Positions 19,692 through 28,524 of a DNA stretch of 64,000 bases are shown here, piece by piece. The DNA is from Spartinivicinus ruber (GTDB lineage Bacteria > Pseudomonadota > Gammaproteobacteria > Pseudomonadales > Zooshikellaceae), in the NCBI RefSeq assembly GCF_011009015.1, contig NZ_CP048878.1, positions 6,109,001 to 6,173,000 of the forward strand. Direction: 5' to 3'. The notes beneath the pieces were generated by a model. That model ran no database searches and was not told the origin of the DNA. It was given only the letters and a program-made list of their open reading frames with translations. Numbering within the stretch: the stretch's first letter is position 1; every line of letters begins with the position of its first letter. Position numbers and translations under genes: made by a program.

Positions 19692-21662
19692 ATGAACACG
19701 AGCAGTTTGACAAAACAACTTGAGCAACATATTGAGTGGAAACGGAAAGCCAACAGCCAGCTAACTCAATATACTGGTTGGTTATCTAAAAACCAGCTAA
19801 GTTCCCCTGAAATTGAAGATCTCATTTCACGAGCCAAACAAAAACTGGTTGAAGACGCCATTACCCTATCATTTGTAGGTGAGTCTTCGCGGGGCAAAAC
19901 AGAACTAATCAACTCTTTATTTTTTTCGCATTTTGGCCAAAAGCTGTTTCCTTCTGAAATCGGCCGTACCACTATGTGCCCAACGGAAGTGCTATCTGAT
20001 AAAGCCATAACCAATGCCTATATAAGGTTATTGCCTATTGAAACCCGTAAAACAGAACGGACCATAGCTAATTACAAAGCGTCACCTGATGAGTGGGTAA
20101 CGATCAACCTACCAGGCAATAACCCGGCAGAAATGGCTAAGGCCTTTAATGAAGTATCACGTAACCGTCAAGCTAGCTATGAAGAAGCACGGCAACTGGG
20201 CTTTAGCCCTGGCGCCCTTGAAGCTAGTGAAGCCATGCCAGGCAAAGTGATTATTCCTGCATGGCGTTATGCCATTATCAGTTTTGATCACCCCCAGCTT
20301 AATCATGGATTGCGAATTATCGATACTCCAAGCCTAAACAGCTATGGATGTGAGCCTGAGCTAGCACTTGATATTCTTAACCACAGTCATGCAGTAGTGT
20401 TTGTAGTAAGCGCAGAAAAAAATATCAGCATTGGTGATCTAGCTGTATGGAAGTTTTATCTGAAGCAGATTCAGGATGATCCCTCTGCTCAACTATTAAC
20501 TGTATTAAATAAAACTGACCTGCTTTGGGATGACTTAGAGGGTGAGCGCTACGCTCAGCTGACTATTGCCCAGCGCCAAAAATCTATCGCTAAAAAACTA
20601 GGTTTAGCAGCAGAAAAGATTTTACCAGTTTCCGCTAAACACGCTTTATTAGGCAAAGTACGCAAAAACCAACGTCAAATTGATCGAAGCAACATTGATG
20701 CATTAGAACAAGTATTGAGTGAGCGTGTCAGTCAACACCAATCTAAACTAGCTGCGACACCAATCCTGCTAAGCACCCTTACCATGATGAAAAACAGCAG
20801 GGACTCAATGCAGCTACGGCTGGAAGATTTAAAAGCCCAGCACCAGTTAATTGGTAAAAGCTCTGGCGAAAACAAAGCCATTATTGAAGAGTTGAACAAT
20901 CAAACTAAAGCGGAATATCAAAATTACCATAAGCGGCTACTGACTTTAAAATCCAATCGCCGCTTATTATCCAGACAAGCAGAGTTATTAGACACTGCAG
21001 CTAACACACCGCAGTTTAACCGGCTATCCAATAAACTGAAAAATACTGTTAATACCCAATGGACGCCAGGAGCAGGTCTTGCTCAAGGCATCGCCGATTT
21101 TTTTAGAGCTTTGTATTTAGACTTAAATAACTTAAAGCTTGAAGTGAGTATGGCCAACAAAATGGCCAGCTCATTATATGAACGTTATCAGCCAGAGCAT
21201 GATGAGCTTGAACTCCCTGTACCGAATATTGACTTGGAGTTCTATACCCAACAGTTCAGGTCTTTACAAACGCGCTCTGAAGGCTTTAATCAACAGCTTA
21301 CCGCTCAATCACCAGAAGCAAAAGTTATTATTACTCGCCTGTTTAATACGCTGTTAAACCAAATTAACCAGACTTTAAAGCTGCTAAAACAAGATACCAC
21401 TCACTGGGCTAATGATGTGTTGCAGCCACTGCTACAACATACCCTAGAACAAAAACAGCTCACAGAGCAGCAAATGGTTCAGCTTCGTAACCTGACTATG
21501 GATGCACAAAGTATTCTTTGGCGCTCCGAAAAGATCAGCTTATTTATTAATGATACAGCGAAGCAGCTCGAACTTGCCGATGGATTTTTAGGCAAATCCA
21601 ACAATGGTAATGGGGTTGAAGCAGAGTCAACACTACCCGCTGATTGGCCTTCAACTCTTTAA
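19692..21662 (+). CDS. Dynamin-like GTPase, function unknown
   Basis: Large GTPase of 656 residues. The GTPase domain occupies roughly residues 40-330: G1 loop GESSRGKTE near 62-70, G3 DTPSLNS near 210, G4 NKTD near 273 and G5-like VSAKHALLG. A long helical region with coiled-coil character (about 360-640, Gln/Leu-rich) follows, as in bacterial dynamin-like proteins that act on membranes. There is no predicted transmembrane helix, so it is probably soluble or membrane-peripheral. G3 has Ser instead of the usual Gly after DTP. It stands alone between yggT and metX and is followed by a hairpin terminator candidate. Confidence 0.75.
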   Translation: MNTSSLTKQLEQHIEWKRKANSQLTQYTGWLSKNQLSSPEIEDLISRAKQKLVEDAITLSFVGESSRGKTELINSLFFSHFGQKLFPSEIGRTTMCPTEVLSDKAITNAYIRLLPIETRKTERTIANYKASPDEWVTINLPGNNPAEMAKAFNEVSRNRQASYEEARQLGFSPGALEASEAMPGKVIIPAWRYAIISFDHPQLNHGLRIIDTPSLNSYGCEPELALDILNHSHAVVFVVSAEKNISIGDLAVWKFYLKQIQDDPSAQLLTVLNKTDLLWDDLEGERYAQLTIAQRQKSIAKKLGLAAEKILPVSAKHALLGKVRKNQRQIDRSNIDALEQVLSERVSQHQSKLAATPILLSTLTMMKNSRDSMQLRLEDLKAQHQLIGKSSGENKAIIEELNNQTKAEYQNYHKRLLTLKSNRRLLSRQAELLDTAANTPQFNRLSNKLKNTVNTQWTPGAGLAQGIADFFRALYLDLNNLKLEVSMANKMASSLYERYQPEHDELELPVPNIDLEFYTQQFRSLQTRSEGFNQQLTAQSPEAKVIITRLFNTLLNQINQTLKLLKQDTTHWANDVLQPLLQHTLEQKQLTEQQMVQLRNLTMDAQSILWRSEKISLFINDTAKQLELADGFLGKSNNGNGVEAESTLPADWPSTL

Positions 21663-21675
21663 CTTCTCTTACTTA

Positions 21676-21697
21676 ACACCCTCTCCTCAGAGGGTGT
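21676..21697 (+). terminator. Hairpin after the dynamin-like gene
   Basis: A perfect 9-bp inverted repeat, ACACCCTCT and AGAGGGTGT with a 4-base loop, starts 14 bp after the stop codon at 21662. The stem is stable but no run of T follows, so it may be a weak or Rho-assisted terminator or an mRNA 3' protecting hairpin. The remainder of the gap to metX includes TTATACCCTTCACG near 21757, matching the left end of the dispersed repeat. Confidence 0.55.
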
Positions 21698-21895
21698 CAC
21701 AAAAGCCTGCCAAATAACTTACTCAGCCAATAGCTATAGTCAGCACATCTGTTTATTATACCCTTCACGTAAGGTACATCTTTCTTTGGGTCAGTTTTCT
21801 CCACCTAACCAACTTGGTATACGACTGGTTCGTTCGATATGCCCAACAGTCTTTATGTAAAAAGAAATACTGTTTAGGAGTGAAGTAAGCTAATC

Positions 21896-23053
21896 ATGCC
21901 AGAACAAATCCCACCTGACTCGGTAGGTTTAGTTGAGCCTCAGCTAGCCATTTTTAACAGTCCTTTGGAGCTTACTTGTGGCCAAACCCTATCTCATTAT
22001 GAGCTAGCCTACGAAACTTATGGTCAGCTAAATAGCAACAAATCTAATGGCATTCTGATCTGCCATGCTTTAAGCGGTCATCATCACGCAGCTGGATATC
22101 ATAGCATGGAAGACCGAAAACCAGGCTGGTGGGATAACTACATTGGTCCTGGCAAGCCCATTGATACCAACCACTTCTTTGTGGTGGCACTCAATAATCT
22201 AGGTGGCTGTCATGGCTCTACTGGACCAAATAGCGTCAATCCTGATAGCAAAAAGCTGTATGGCCCCGAGTTTCCGATAGTTACAGTGAAAGATTGGGTG
22301 AAAAGCCAAGCTCGGCTGGCTGATATGTTGGGCATTCAACAGTGGGCCGCAGTTATTGGAGGTAGTTTAGGAGGCATGCAAGCCCTACAGTGGTCTATTG
22401 ATTATCCTGATCGGCTCAAACATGCAGTAGTTATAGCCTCTGCCCCAAAATTAACAGCACAAAATATTGCCTTTAACGAAGTAGCCAGGCAAGCCATTAT
22501 GTCTGATGAAGGGTTTCATCAAGGCTGGTACAAACAGCAAAATGATTATCCTAAAAAAGGTTTAATGTTGGCCAGAATGGTCGGGCATATTACATATCTT
22601 TCTGATGATGCAATGCGGCAAAAGTTTGGTCGGGATTTGCGCTCAGGAAAAATTAACTTTGATTTTGGCGCAGAATTTCAGGTCGAAAGCTACTTACGTT
22701 ACCAAGGTGAAATTTTCTCCGAAAATTTTGATGCTAACACCTATTTGTTAATGACCAAGGCTCTCGATTACTTCGATCCAGCTAAAGATTACAACGATGA
22801 CCTGGTAGCTGCATTAAGACAGGCCAAGTGCCAATTTTTTATCATGTCTTTCACAACAGATTGGCGCTTCTTGCCAGAGCGCTCAAAAGAAATCGTTGAT
22901 GCATTGCTTTCAGCTAAAAAAGATGTGAGTTATCTGGATATTAATGCCCCAGAAGGGCATGACGCCTTTTTATTACCAATTCCACGTTATAAAAATGCCT
23001 TTAAAGCCTATCTAGCTCGAGTTGCCGATGAGGTGAAATCCAATGAGAACTGA
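21896..23053 (+). CDS. metX: Homoserine O-acyltransferase MetX
   Basis: Alpha/beta-hydrolase acyltransferase of 385 residues that activates homoserine for methionine synthesis. Seen: [25 protein letters not shown], the nucleophile elbow [10 protein letters not shown] with catalytic Ser, the Asp region FTTDWRFLP, and catalytic His in [10 protein letters not shown]. MetX enzymes of the Pseudomonas metX-metW type often use succinyl-CoA rather than acetyl-CoA; the sequence alone does not let me choose. The gene overlaps metW by 11 bp, indicating translational coupling. Confidence 0.95.
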   Translation: MPEQIPPDSVGLVEPQLAIFNSPLELTCGQTLSHYELAYETYGQLNSNKSNGILICHALSGHHHAAGYHSMEDRKPGWWDNYIGPGKPIDTNHFFVVALNNLGGCHGSTGPNSVNPDSKKLYGPEFPIVTVKDWVKSQARLADMLGIQQWAAVIGGSLGGMQALQWSIDYPDRLKHAVVIASAPKLTAQNIAFNEVARQAIMSDEGFHQGWYKQQNDYPKKGLMLARMVGHITYLSDDAMRQKFGRDLRSGKINFDFGAEFQVESYLRYQGEIFSENFDANTYLLMTKALDYFDPAKDYNDDLVAALRQAKCQFFIMSFTTDWRFLPERSKEIVDALLSAKKDVSYLDINAPEGHDAFLLPIPRYKNAFKAYLARVADEVKSNEN

Positions 23054-23633
23054 CTTTCAAATCATTCAAGCATGGATTGACTCACACTCCAGAGTTCTTG
23101 ACTTAGGCTGTGGTGATGGCTCTTTTCTCAAGTATTTAAAAGAGCATAAACAAACTCAAGGTTATGGGCTAGAAATTGACCCAGAGAATATTGAACGATG
23201 TATTGAAAAAGGGATTAATGTTATCGAACAAGACTTAGACAAAGGGCTAAGCAATTTTATCGACAACAGTTTTGATACAGTTTTAATGGCACAAGCGCTC
23301 CAGGCTGTTCACTATCCTCATTTAGTGCTAGAAGAAATGCTGAGAATTGGTCGTGAGTGTATAATTACCTTTCCTAATTTCGGTCACTGGCGCTGTCGTC
23401 TTTATCTTACTCAAAGGGGTAAAATGCCTGTATCCAAGTTTATGCCATACACTTGGTACAATACACCCAATATCCATTTCTGTACCTTTAAAGATTTTGA
23501 AGAGCTTTGCCAACAAAAGCAGGTGCGCATACTTAATCGCATGGTAGTTGATCAAACCCACCGAGGTGACTGGATATCTCGCTTAATGCCAAACCTTTTT
23601 GGGGAAATTGCCATTTATCATCTTACACGTTAG
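23043..23633 (+). CDS. metW: MetW, methionine biosynthesis methyltransferase-like protein
   Basis: Class I SAM-dependent methyltransferase-like protein of 196 residues always paired with metX in this arrangement. The SAM motif I is [30 protein letters not shown] and [15 protein letters not shown] are characteristic of MetW. It overlaps the end of metX. The exact reaction is not established; it is thought to support MetX activity. Confidence 0.95.
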   Translation: MRTDFQIIQAWIDSHSRVLDLGCGDGSFLKYLKEHKQTQGYGLEIDPENIERCIEKGINVIEQDLDKGLSNFIDNSFDTVLMAQALQAVHYPHLVLEEMLRIGRECIITFPNFGHWRCRLYLTQRGKMPVSKFMPYTWYNTPNIHFCTFKDFEELCQQKQVRILNRMVVDQTHRGDWISRLMPNLFGEIAIYHLTR

Positions 23634-23807
23634 TGCGAGCGGGTATCAAACTAGGACCTAATCACATTTGCCCGAAGATACTGCTAGAGGCAAATATTAA
23701 CAGGCCCTTGTATACTTGAATTAAGCAATAACAATTTTTTTAGCAACTTAGGCCTATCAGCCTGACTCTCAGGTTAATAAGCCTCGCCACAACAAAGGCT
23801 ACCAAAA

Positions 23808-24257
23808 ATGATGAAAATAAGACCAAGTCTGGCGGGTTTAGTTAGTGTGGTTTTTGCATTTTTATTAAGCTCATCCATCAGCGCAGAAACAAAATCGTTT
23901 AATAACTATACAGTTCATTATTCCGTTTTTAACAGCACATTTTTACAGCCCAATATAGCTGCTCAATATGGTATCCCCAGAGGAAAGCGCGAGGGGGTGG
24001 TTAATATTTCCGTACAAAAAAAGCAACAAGATAGCAGCAAGCCTGTAAGTGCTATTTTAAATGGTAAAGTCATCAATTTAATTCAACAGGCACAAAAACT
24101 ATCGTTTAAAAAAATCGAAGAAGGCTCTGCTGTCTATTATTTAGCACCTTTTGAATTTACCAATGAAGAACAGTTAAAATTCAGTGTAGAAATTCAACCC
24201 GATCCTAATAAAGCCCCTTTTGAGCTTAACTTTAACCACAAGCTATACGAGGAATAA
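23808..24257 (+). CDS. DUF4426 family exported protein
   Basis: Protein of 149 residues with a signal peptide (about residues 1-27, cleavage after SISA) and a periplasmic beta-rich domain. Characteristic parts are YTVHYSVFNSTFLQPNIAAQYG and the C-terminal FELNFNHKLYEE. It belongs to the DUF4426 family found between metW and rdgB in Pseudomonas and relatives. No function is known. The rdgB start at 24265 lies just after its stop. Confidence 0.88.
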   Translation: MMKIRPSLAGLVSVVFAFLLSSSISAETKSFNNYTVHYSVFNSTFLQPNIAAQYGIPRGKREGVVNISVQKKQQDSSKPVSAILNGKVINLIQQAQKLSFKKIEEGSAVYYLAPFEFTNEEQLKFSVEIQPDPNKAPFELNFNHKLYEE

Positions 24258-24264
24258 TTTTTTT

Positions 24265-24870
24265 ATGTCAGGCAATATTCAGCAAGTGGTACTAGCTAGC
24301 AATAACTTAGGTAAGCTGAACGAATTCCAACATTTACTCGGGGGGCTTAATTTTAAAATGCTTCCCCAAAAACAGTTTGGCATCCAGTCAGTAGAAGAAA
24401 CTGGTCTTACTTTTGTTGAAAATGCCATTTTAAAAGCAAGGCACGCCTCCAAAATTGCCGGATTACCTGCCCTAGCAGACGATTCAGGTCTAGAAGTAGA
24501 TGCACTTAACGGAGCCCCTGGCATTTATTCTGCTCGTTTTGCAGGAGAAGATGCCTCTGATGCAGACAACAACCAAAAATTGCTGCAGCTTCTAGAAGGT
24601 AAATCTCTCAATGAGCGTACAGCCCACTTTCACTGCGTATTGGTATATCTAAAACACCCAGAAGACCCTACTCCGCTGATATGTCATGGCACATGGGAAG
24701 GGATTATTTTAGAAGAAGTTCGTGGTGATAATGGCTTTGGCTATGACCCTTTATTTTTTGTGCCTTCCGAGCACTGCACCTCAGCAGAGCTGCCTGCCAA
24801 CTTAAAAAATAAGCTCAGTCACCGCGCTCAAGCAATGCAACAACTGTTAACAAAGCTCAAACAAAGTTAA
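24265..24870 (+). CDS. rdgB: dITP/XTP pyrophosphatase RdgB
   Basis: House-cleaning nucleotide pyrophosphatase that hydrolyses dITP, XTP and similar non-canonical triphosphates; 201 residues from the ATG at 24265, preceded by GAGGAA 10 bp upstream. The frame extends to 24220 but that would overlap the upstream gene. Seen: VLASNNLGKLNEF, LADDSGLEVDALNGAPGIYSA, and GDNGFGYDPLFFV with SHRAQA at the C-terminus. Length and motifs are standard. Confidence 0.96.
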   Translation: MSGNIQQVVLASNNLGKLNEFQHLLGGLNFKMLPQKQFGIQSVEETGLTFVENAILKARHASKIAGLPALADDSGLEVDALNGAPGIYSARFAGEDASDADNNQKLLQLLEGKSLNERTAHFHCVLVYLKHPEDPTPLICHGTWEGIILEEVRGDNGFGYDPLFFVPSEHCTSAELPANLKNKLSHRAQAMQQLLTKLKQS

Positions 24871-24918
24871 ATGTCCACTAATTAGTTTTTATACTCGGGA
24901 TATATGAAGCCGTAAATT

Positions 24919-26064
24919 GTGATTAGTCAATTACCTCCATTAAGTCTCTATATTCATGTGCCCTGGTGTGTGCGAAAATGTCCCTACTGCGACTTTAACT
25001 CTCACACATCCCCTCAACAACTGCCTGAAAATGAATATATTGACGCTTTACTTGATGATTTTCTTCACGAAAAGCCTTATATCCAAGGCAGAGAACTACA
25101 GAGTATCTTTTTTGGTGGCGGCACCCCAAGCCTGCTCTCAGCTAAAGGAATAGCAGACTTATTAATTCGATTAAAGTCACATATATCTTTTGCTGAAAAT
25201 ATAGAAGTAACCCTGGAAGCTAACCCAGGCACTTTTGAACAAGAAAAATTCTCCGGCTTTTTTCAGGCAGGAATTAATAGACTATCGATTGGTATTCAAA
25301 GTTTTAACCCTGATCACTTAACAGTACTTGGTCGTATTCACAGTTCCAATGAAGCCCTGTTAGCGGTAAATATTGCAAAACAGGCAGGTTTTAAAAATAT
25401 TAATCTAGATTTAATGCATGGCTTACCCAATCAAACTGTTGAGCAAGCTTTAACTGATATAAGTACTGCAATTGCGGCAAAACCAACTCATATCTCGTGG
25501 TATCAATTGACCATTGAGCCTAATACAGTTTTTTATTCAAAACCACCAGCACTTCCTGTTGATGATGTATTGTGGGATATTCAGCAGGCAGGTCAAACAC
25601 TACTGGCAGAACATGATTATTTACAATATGAAATATCTGCTTACAGTCAACCTAACAAACCAGCACAACATAATTTAAATTACTGGCAGTTTGGCGATTT
25701 TATTGGCATCGGTGCAGGAGCCCATGGAAAAATCACCAGCCTCACTCAGCAACAAATCATCCGCCGCTGGAAAACCCGGCTGCCTAAAGACTATTTGTCC
25801 CCAGACAAAGCATTCATTGCTGGTGAACGAATTATTACCCCAGCAGAACTCCCATTGGAATTTATGATGAATGCCATGCGCCTGTCAGCAGGTGTTCCTA
25901 AAAACTATTTTAACGAGCGCACCGGGCTTTCCAGTGAATCAATTAAATACCTACTACAACAGGCTGTTGACAAAGAACTACTTGATACATCAAATAACAC
26001 CATAAAGCCTACACCATTGGGTAGCAGATATTTAAACGATCTTCTTGAAATATTCATGAACTAA
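24919..26064 (+). CDS. hemW: HemW, radical SAM heme chaperone-like protein
   Basis: Radical SAM protein of 381 residues of the HemN/HemW group. The 4Fe-4S motif CVRKCPYCDFNSH lies near residue 16, followed by FFGGGTPSLL, LEANPGTFE, INRLSIGIQSF and NLDLMHGLPNQT. The short N-terminus and CxxxCxxC placement fit HemW (heme chaperone) rather than oxygen-independent coproporphyrinogen dehydrogenase HemN, whose N-terminus is longer. The start is a GTG at 24919, directly before the conserved first strand; no earlier start fits better. rdgB precedes it by 48 bp. Confidence 0.92.
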   Translation: MISQLPPLSLYIHVPWCVRKCPYCDFNSHTSPQQLPENEYIDALLDDFLHEKPYIQGRELQSIFFGGGTPSLLSAKGIADLLIRLKSHISFAENIEVTLEANPGTFEQEKFSGFFQAGINRLSIGIQSFNPDHLTVLGRIHSSNEALLAVNIAKQAGFKNINLDLMHGLPNQTVEQALTDISTAIAAKPTHISWYQLTIEPNTVFYSKPPALPVDDVLWDIQQAGQTLLAEHDYLQYEISAYSQPNKPAQHNLNYWQFGDFIGIGAGAHGKITSLTQQQIIRRWKTRLPKDYLSPDKAFIAGERIITPAELPLEFMMNAMRLSAGVPKNYFNERTGLSSESIKYLLQQAVDKELLDTSNNTIKPTPLGSRYLNDLLEIFMN

Positions 26065-26079
26065 GCAAACCGACAACTT

Positions 26080-26406
26080 ATGGATGCATTTTTAGATATT
26101 TTTATTCAACTTTCATTATGGTGCAAAAAATATAGTTATGAAACAGCCCTAGCAATTATGGCAACATTAATTGTGCTCTTTGGCAACAAAGTAAATTTAG
26201 TCATAAAAGGCCATATTAATCGACTAAATTTTATAATCCGAACTTCTATATTTATCCTAGTTTGTGCCGTAGGTTATGGTGCAGTACTAATATTTTTAAC
26301 ACCTTGGTTAGCAGATCTACTCATTTCTCTGCATAATCAAATATTATCGCCAATATTGCTACTTTTATTTATTGGTATTGGAGTGGTTGCCGATAGAAAT
26401 TATTGA
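26080..26406 (+). CDS. DUF3392 family small membrane protein
   Basis: Integral membrane protein of 108 residues with three hydrophobic helices (about residues 21-40, 50-75 and 85-103). It resembles the DUF3392 family, recognisable by NKVNLVIKGHINRLNFIIRT and the terminal GIGVVADRNY. No function is known. It follows hemW after 15 bp and probably belongs to the same transcript. Confidence 0.8.
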   Translation: MDAFLDIFIQLSLWCKKYSYETALAIMATLIVLFGNKVNLVIKGHINRLNFIIRTSIFILVCAVGYGAVLIFLTPWLADLLISLHNQILSPILLLLFIGIGVVADRNY

Positions 26407-26470
26407 AACCTTCACTAAAATACAGCTCTGTAGACAACCCTAAAAAATACCATCTAAATTTACCAAAAGC

Positions 26471-26492
26471 CTTGTTACTTAAATGTAACAAG
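26471..26492. promoter_or_regulatory. Perfect inverted repeat upstream of the DUF1460 gene
   Basis: CTTGTTAC and GTAACAAG form a perfect 8-bp inverted repeat with a 6-base spacer (TTAAAT), centred about 60 bp before the ATG at 26542. It could be an operator for the downstream gene or a terminator hairpin for the hemW transcript. No T-run follows, which leans me slightly toward an operator. Confidence 0.4.
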
Positions 26493-26541
26493 CCTGGTAT
26501 TATTAGGCCTTTGATTTTAAATTTTTATTATAGGTCACTAT

Positions 26542-27576
26542 ATGCTATCTACTAGCAACAAAACCTTTACTCTGGTTTTTTCAATATTCTTTTCTTCATC
26601 TTTACTTGCAACCCCTGAAATCACACAAGGCTTAATAAACACAACACAAAACCTAAGCACTATTAACAAAGTGAATAAAATAAGTGAATTATTACTTGGA
26701 ACTCCCTATGCTGATGGAAAGCTAGGTGAAGGGATCAATGGTAAATACGATAAAGACCCTCTTTACCGTTTTGATCAGTTCGATTGCACTACCTTTGTTG
26801 AAACAGTAATGGCTGTTGCTATCTCAGATAGTTCCGATAACTTTTTAAATAATATAAATAATATCAGATATAAAGGTGGTTATGTCTCATATACAACTCG
26901 TAACCACTTCCCTAGTCTTGATTGGATTCCTAATAATCAGGTGTTTTTTGAAGACATCACTCGCTCAATAGCTGGAGAATCAACTGCAACTGCAGTAGCT
27001 ATCATTGATAAGAAAGCCTGGTACGAAGCCAGCAAAATAGAGAAAATCCAATCAATTGATATAAACAAGAACAGTAAACAACAACTCCTGGAACAACTAA
27101 AAGAGGAAGGAAGCCAATTTGAACCTGAACAAGCAAGCTTACCTTATATCCCACTAGATACTATCTTTGTCAGAACAATACCAACCCCAGAGGTTTTACA
27201 AGAAAGAGAAGATAAGCTCAGGTCAATTCAAACCGATGAGTTATTATCAGAAAAAGAGCGTAAAGCAAAAATAAAAAAGTTTAAACTGGAAAACAGAATA
27301 GCAGACTCAGCAATTGACCAGCAACTACTTGATAAAATATCCACCGGCAGCATTATTAATGTAGTCAGACCCAACTGGAATCTTAAAAAGTGGATTGGAA
27401 CAAATATGAACGTGTCTCATCAAGGTTTAGCTATTCGTAAAAATGGCCAGCTATATTTTCGTCATGCCAGTTCCACTAAGAAAGCTGTAGTAGATATTGA
27501 ATTTACTAAGTATTTTTCAAAGTTCCTACTAAGTCCTACACTTAAGGGGGTTAATGTTTTAAGGCTAAGACGTTAA
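26542..27576 (+). CDS. DUF1460 (NlpC/P60-like) exported protein
   Basis: Exported protein of 344 residues with an N-terminal signal peptide (cleavage near SLLATPEI). It belongs to the DUF1460 family, an NlpC/P60-like fold related to N-acetylmuramoyl-L-alanine amidases. The putative catalytic Cys is in FDQFDCTTFVETVM (about residue 81) and the His in MNVSHQGLAIRKNG near residue 295. A charged helical insert (about 205-265, Glu/Lys-rich) separates them. I expect a periplasmic cell-wall role, but the substrate is unknown. A hairpin terminator candidate lies 35 bp downstream. Confidence 0.8.
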   Translation: MLSTSNKTFTLVFSIFFSSSLLATPEITQGLINTTQNLSTINKVNKISELLLGTPYADGKLGEGINGKYDKDPLYRFDQFDCTTFVETVMAVAISDSSDNFLNNINNIRYKGGYVSYTTRNHFPSLDWIPNNQVFFEDITRSIAGESTATAVAIIDKKAWYEASKIEKIQSIDINKNSKQQLLEQLKEEGSQFEPEQASLPYIPLDTIFVRTIPTPEVLQEREDKLRSIQTDELLSEKERKAKIKKFKLENRIADSAIDQQLLDKISTGSIINVVRPNWNLKKWIGTNMNVSHQGLAIRKNGQLYFRHASSTKKAVVDIEFTKYFSKFLLSPTLKGVNVLRLRR

Positions 27577-27610
27577 GGCTTTCTTGAAGTTCTTTAGGCT
27601 TAGATTATCA

Positions 27611-27646
27611 CCACAGAGCCTTTGTTAGGATTTACAAGCTCTGTGG
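27611..27646 (+). terminator. Hairpin between DUF1460 gene and T6SS island
   Basis: CCACAGAGC (27611-27619) and GCTCTGTGG (27638-27646) form a perfect 9-bp stem with an 18-base loop, followed by TTTG. It lies between converging genes and probably ends transcription of the DUF1460 gene, possibly in both directions. Confidence 0.55.
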
Positions 27647-27815
27647 TTTGATGAAATATCCGGGCTAGGAATTTTTTGCCAAACCTTCAATGCCTTTAAA
27701 CTGTAAAAGTACTTTTCGTGCAGATGTATCTAATGTTTGGCTAATTTATTATTTAACGTCTTTATCAATCATAAAATTTTCAAGATGAGATATTTTTAAA
27801 CCTAAGCATATTTCT

Positions 27816-28520
27816 TTAAAACCAACTTTCATCCACATAAAAGTCTAACTCAATAGTATATGGTTTGATTTCATCATGATAAACCTGGTAACCGTCATGG
27901 CCTTCTGGGATATCTCTTTCACAACGTAATACATATTTGTCGTTAAAATAATCACTTTTTCCTTCTTTACAGTAGTGTTTTCTTGGGGAAGCAGGATAAC
28001 CTCTATTTTTTTTAGATAAAGGAATTGAACGAGGATAATATTTGACGTTATTACCACCACCACCATTATTTTTACTATAGAAGCCAAAAGAAATCTCAGA
28101 TATATAATCACTGCATTTATTAATATCATTATTAACTTGCTGCGGAATGGTAATTATATAGCTATCTCCTTTATCAATACCATAGTATACTTGCATATAT
28201 CGGCTCGGAATCATAGTAGGGTTATCAGTCCAGTCTTTTCGTACTAAACATTTTCTGTCACCAGAATGCCATTCACTATATGCTCTAACATACCAGTTTG
28301 ATGGTTTTTTCCCTTTTATTGTAAGTAAGTTATTTTCCGTATCTATACCATAAATTTTCAAGTCGGTTTCTGTTATCCATATATTGTTCACTTGAATATA
28401 ATTTTCTGGTATTCCCTTAGTTAACCAAAACTCAAAGTCTTCTTTAAGACCACGAAAGATATAAACAAACATAACTAAAACAGCAACGACCAAGATAACT
28501 TTTTTGTCTTTTTTTGTCAT
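27816..28520 (-). CDS. Probable T6SS lipase immunity protein
   Basis: Protein of 234 residues that I do not recognise by family. It has a single N-terminal transmembrane anchor (about residues 8-24) after a Lys-rich start (MTKKDKKV), and a periplasmic domain rich in Tyr, Asn and Asp with four cysteines (KCLV, KCSD, HYCKE, LRCE). Its start codon is 4 bp after the stop of the lipase effector gene. Effector-immunity pairs in type VI secretion are arranged this way, and lipase effectors that act in the periplasm have membrane-anchored or exported immunity partners. The role is inferred from position and topology only. Confidence 0.6.
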   Translation of the reverse strand: MTKKDKKVILVVAVLVMFVYIFRGLKEDFEFWLTKGIPENYIQVNNIWITETDLKIYGIDTENNLLTIKGKKPSNWYVRAYSEWHSGDRKCLVRKDWTDNPTMIPSRYMQVYYGIDKGDSYIITIPQQVNNDINKCSDYISEISFGFYSKNNGGGGNNVKYYPRSIPLSKKNRGYPASPRKHYCKEGKSDYFNDKYVLRCERDIPEGHDGYQVYHDEIKPYTIELDFYVDESWF

Positions 28521-28524
28521 AGCA

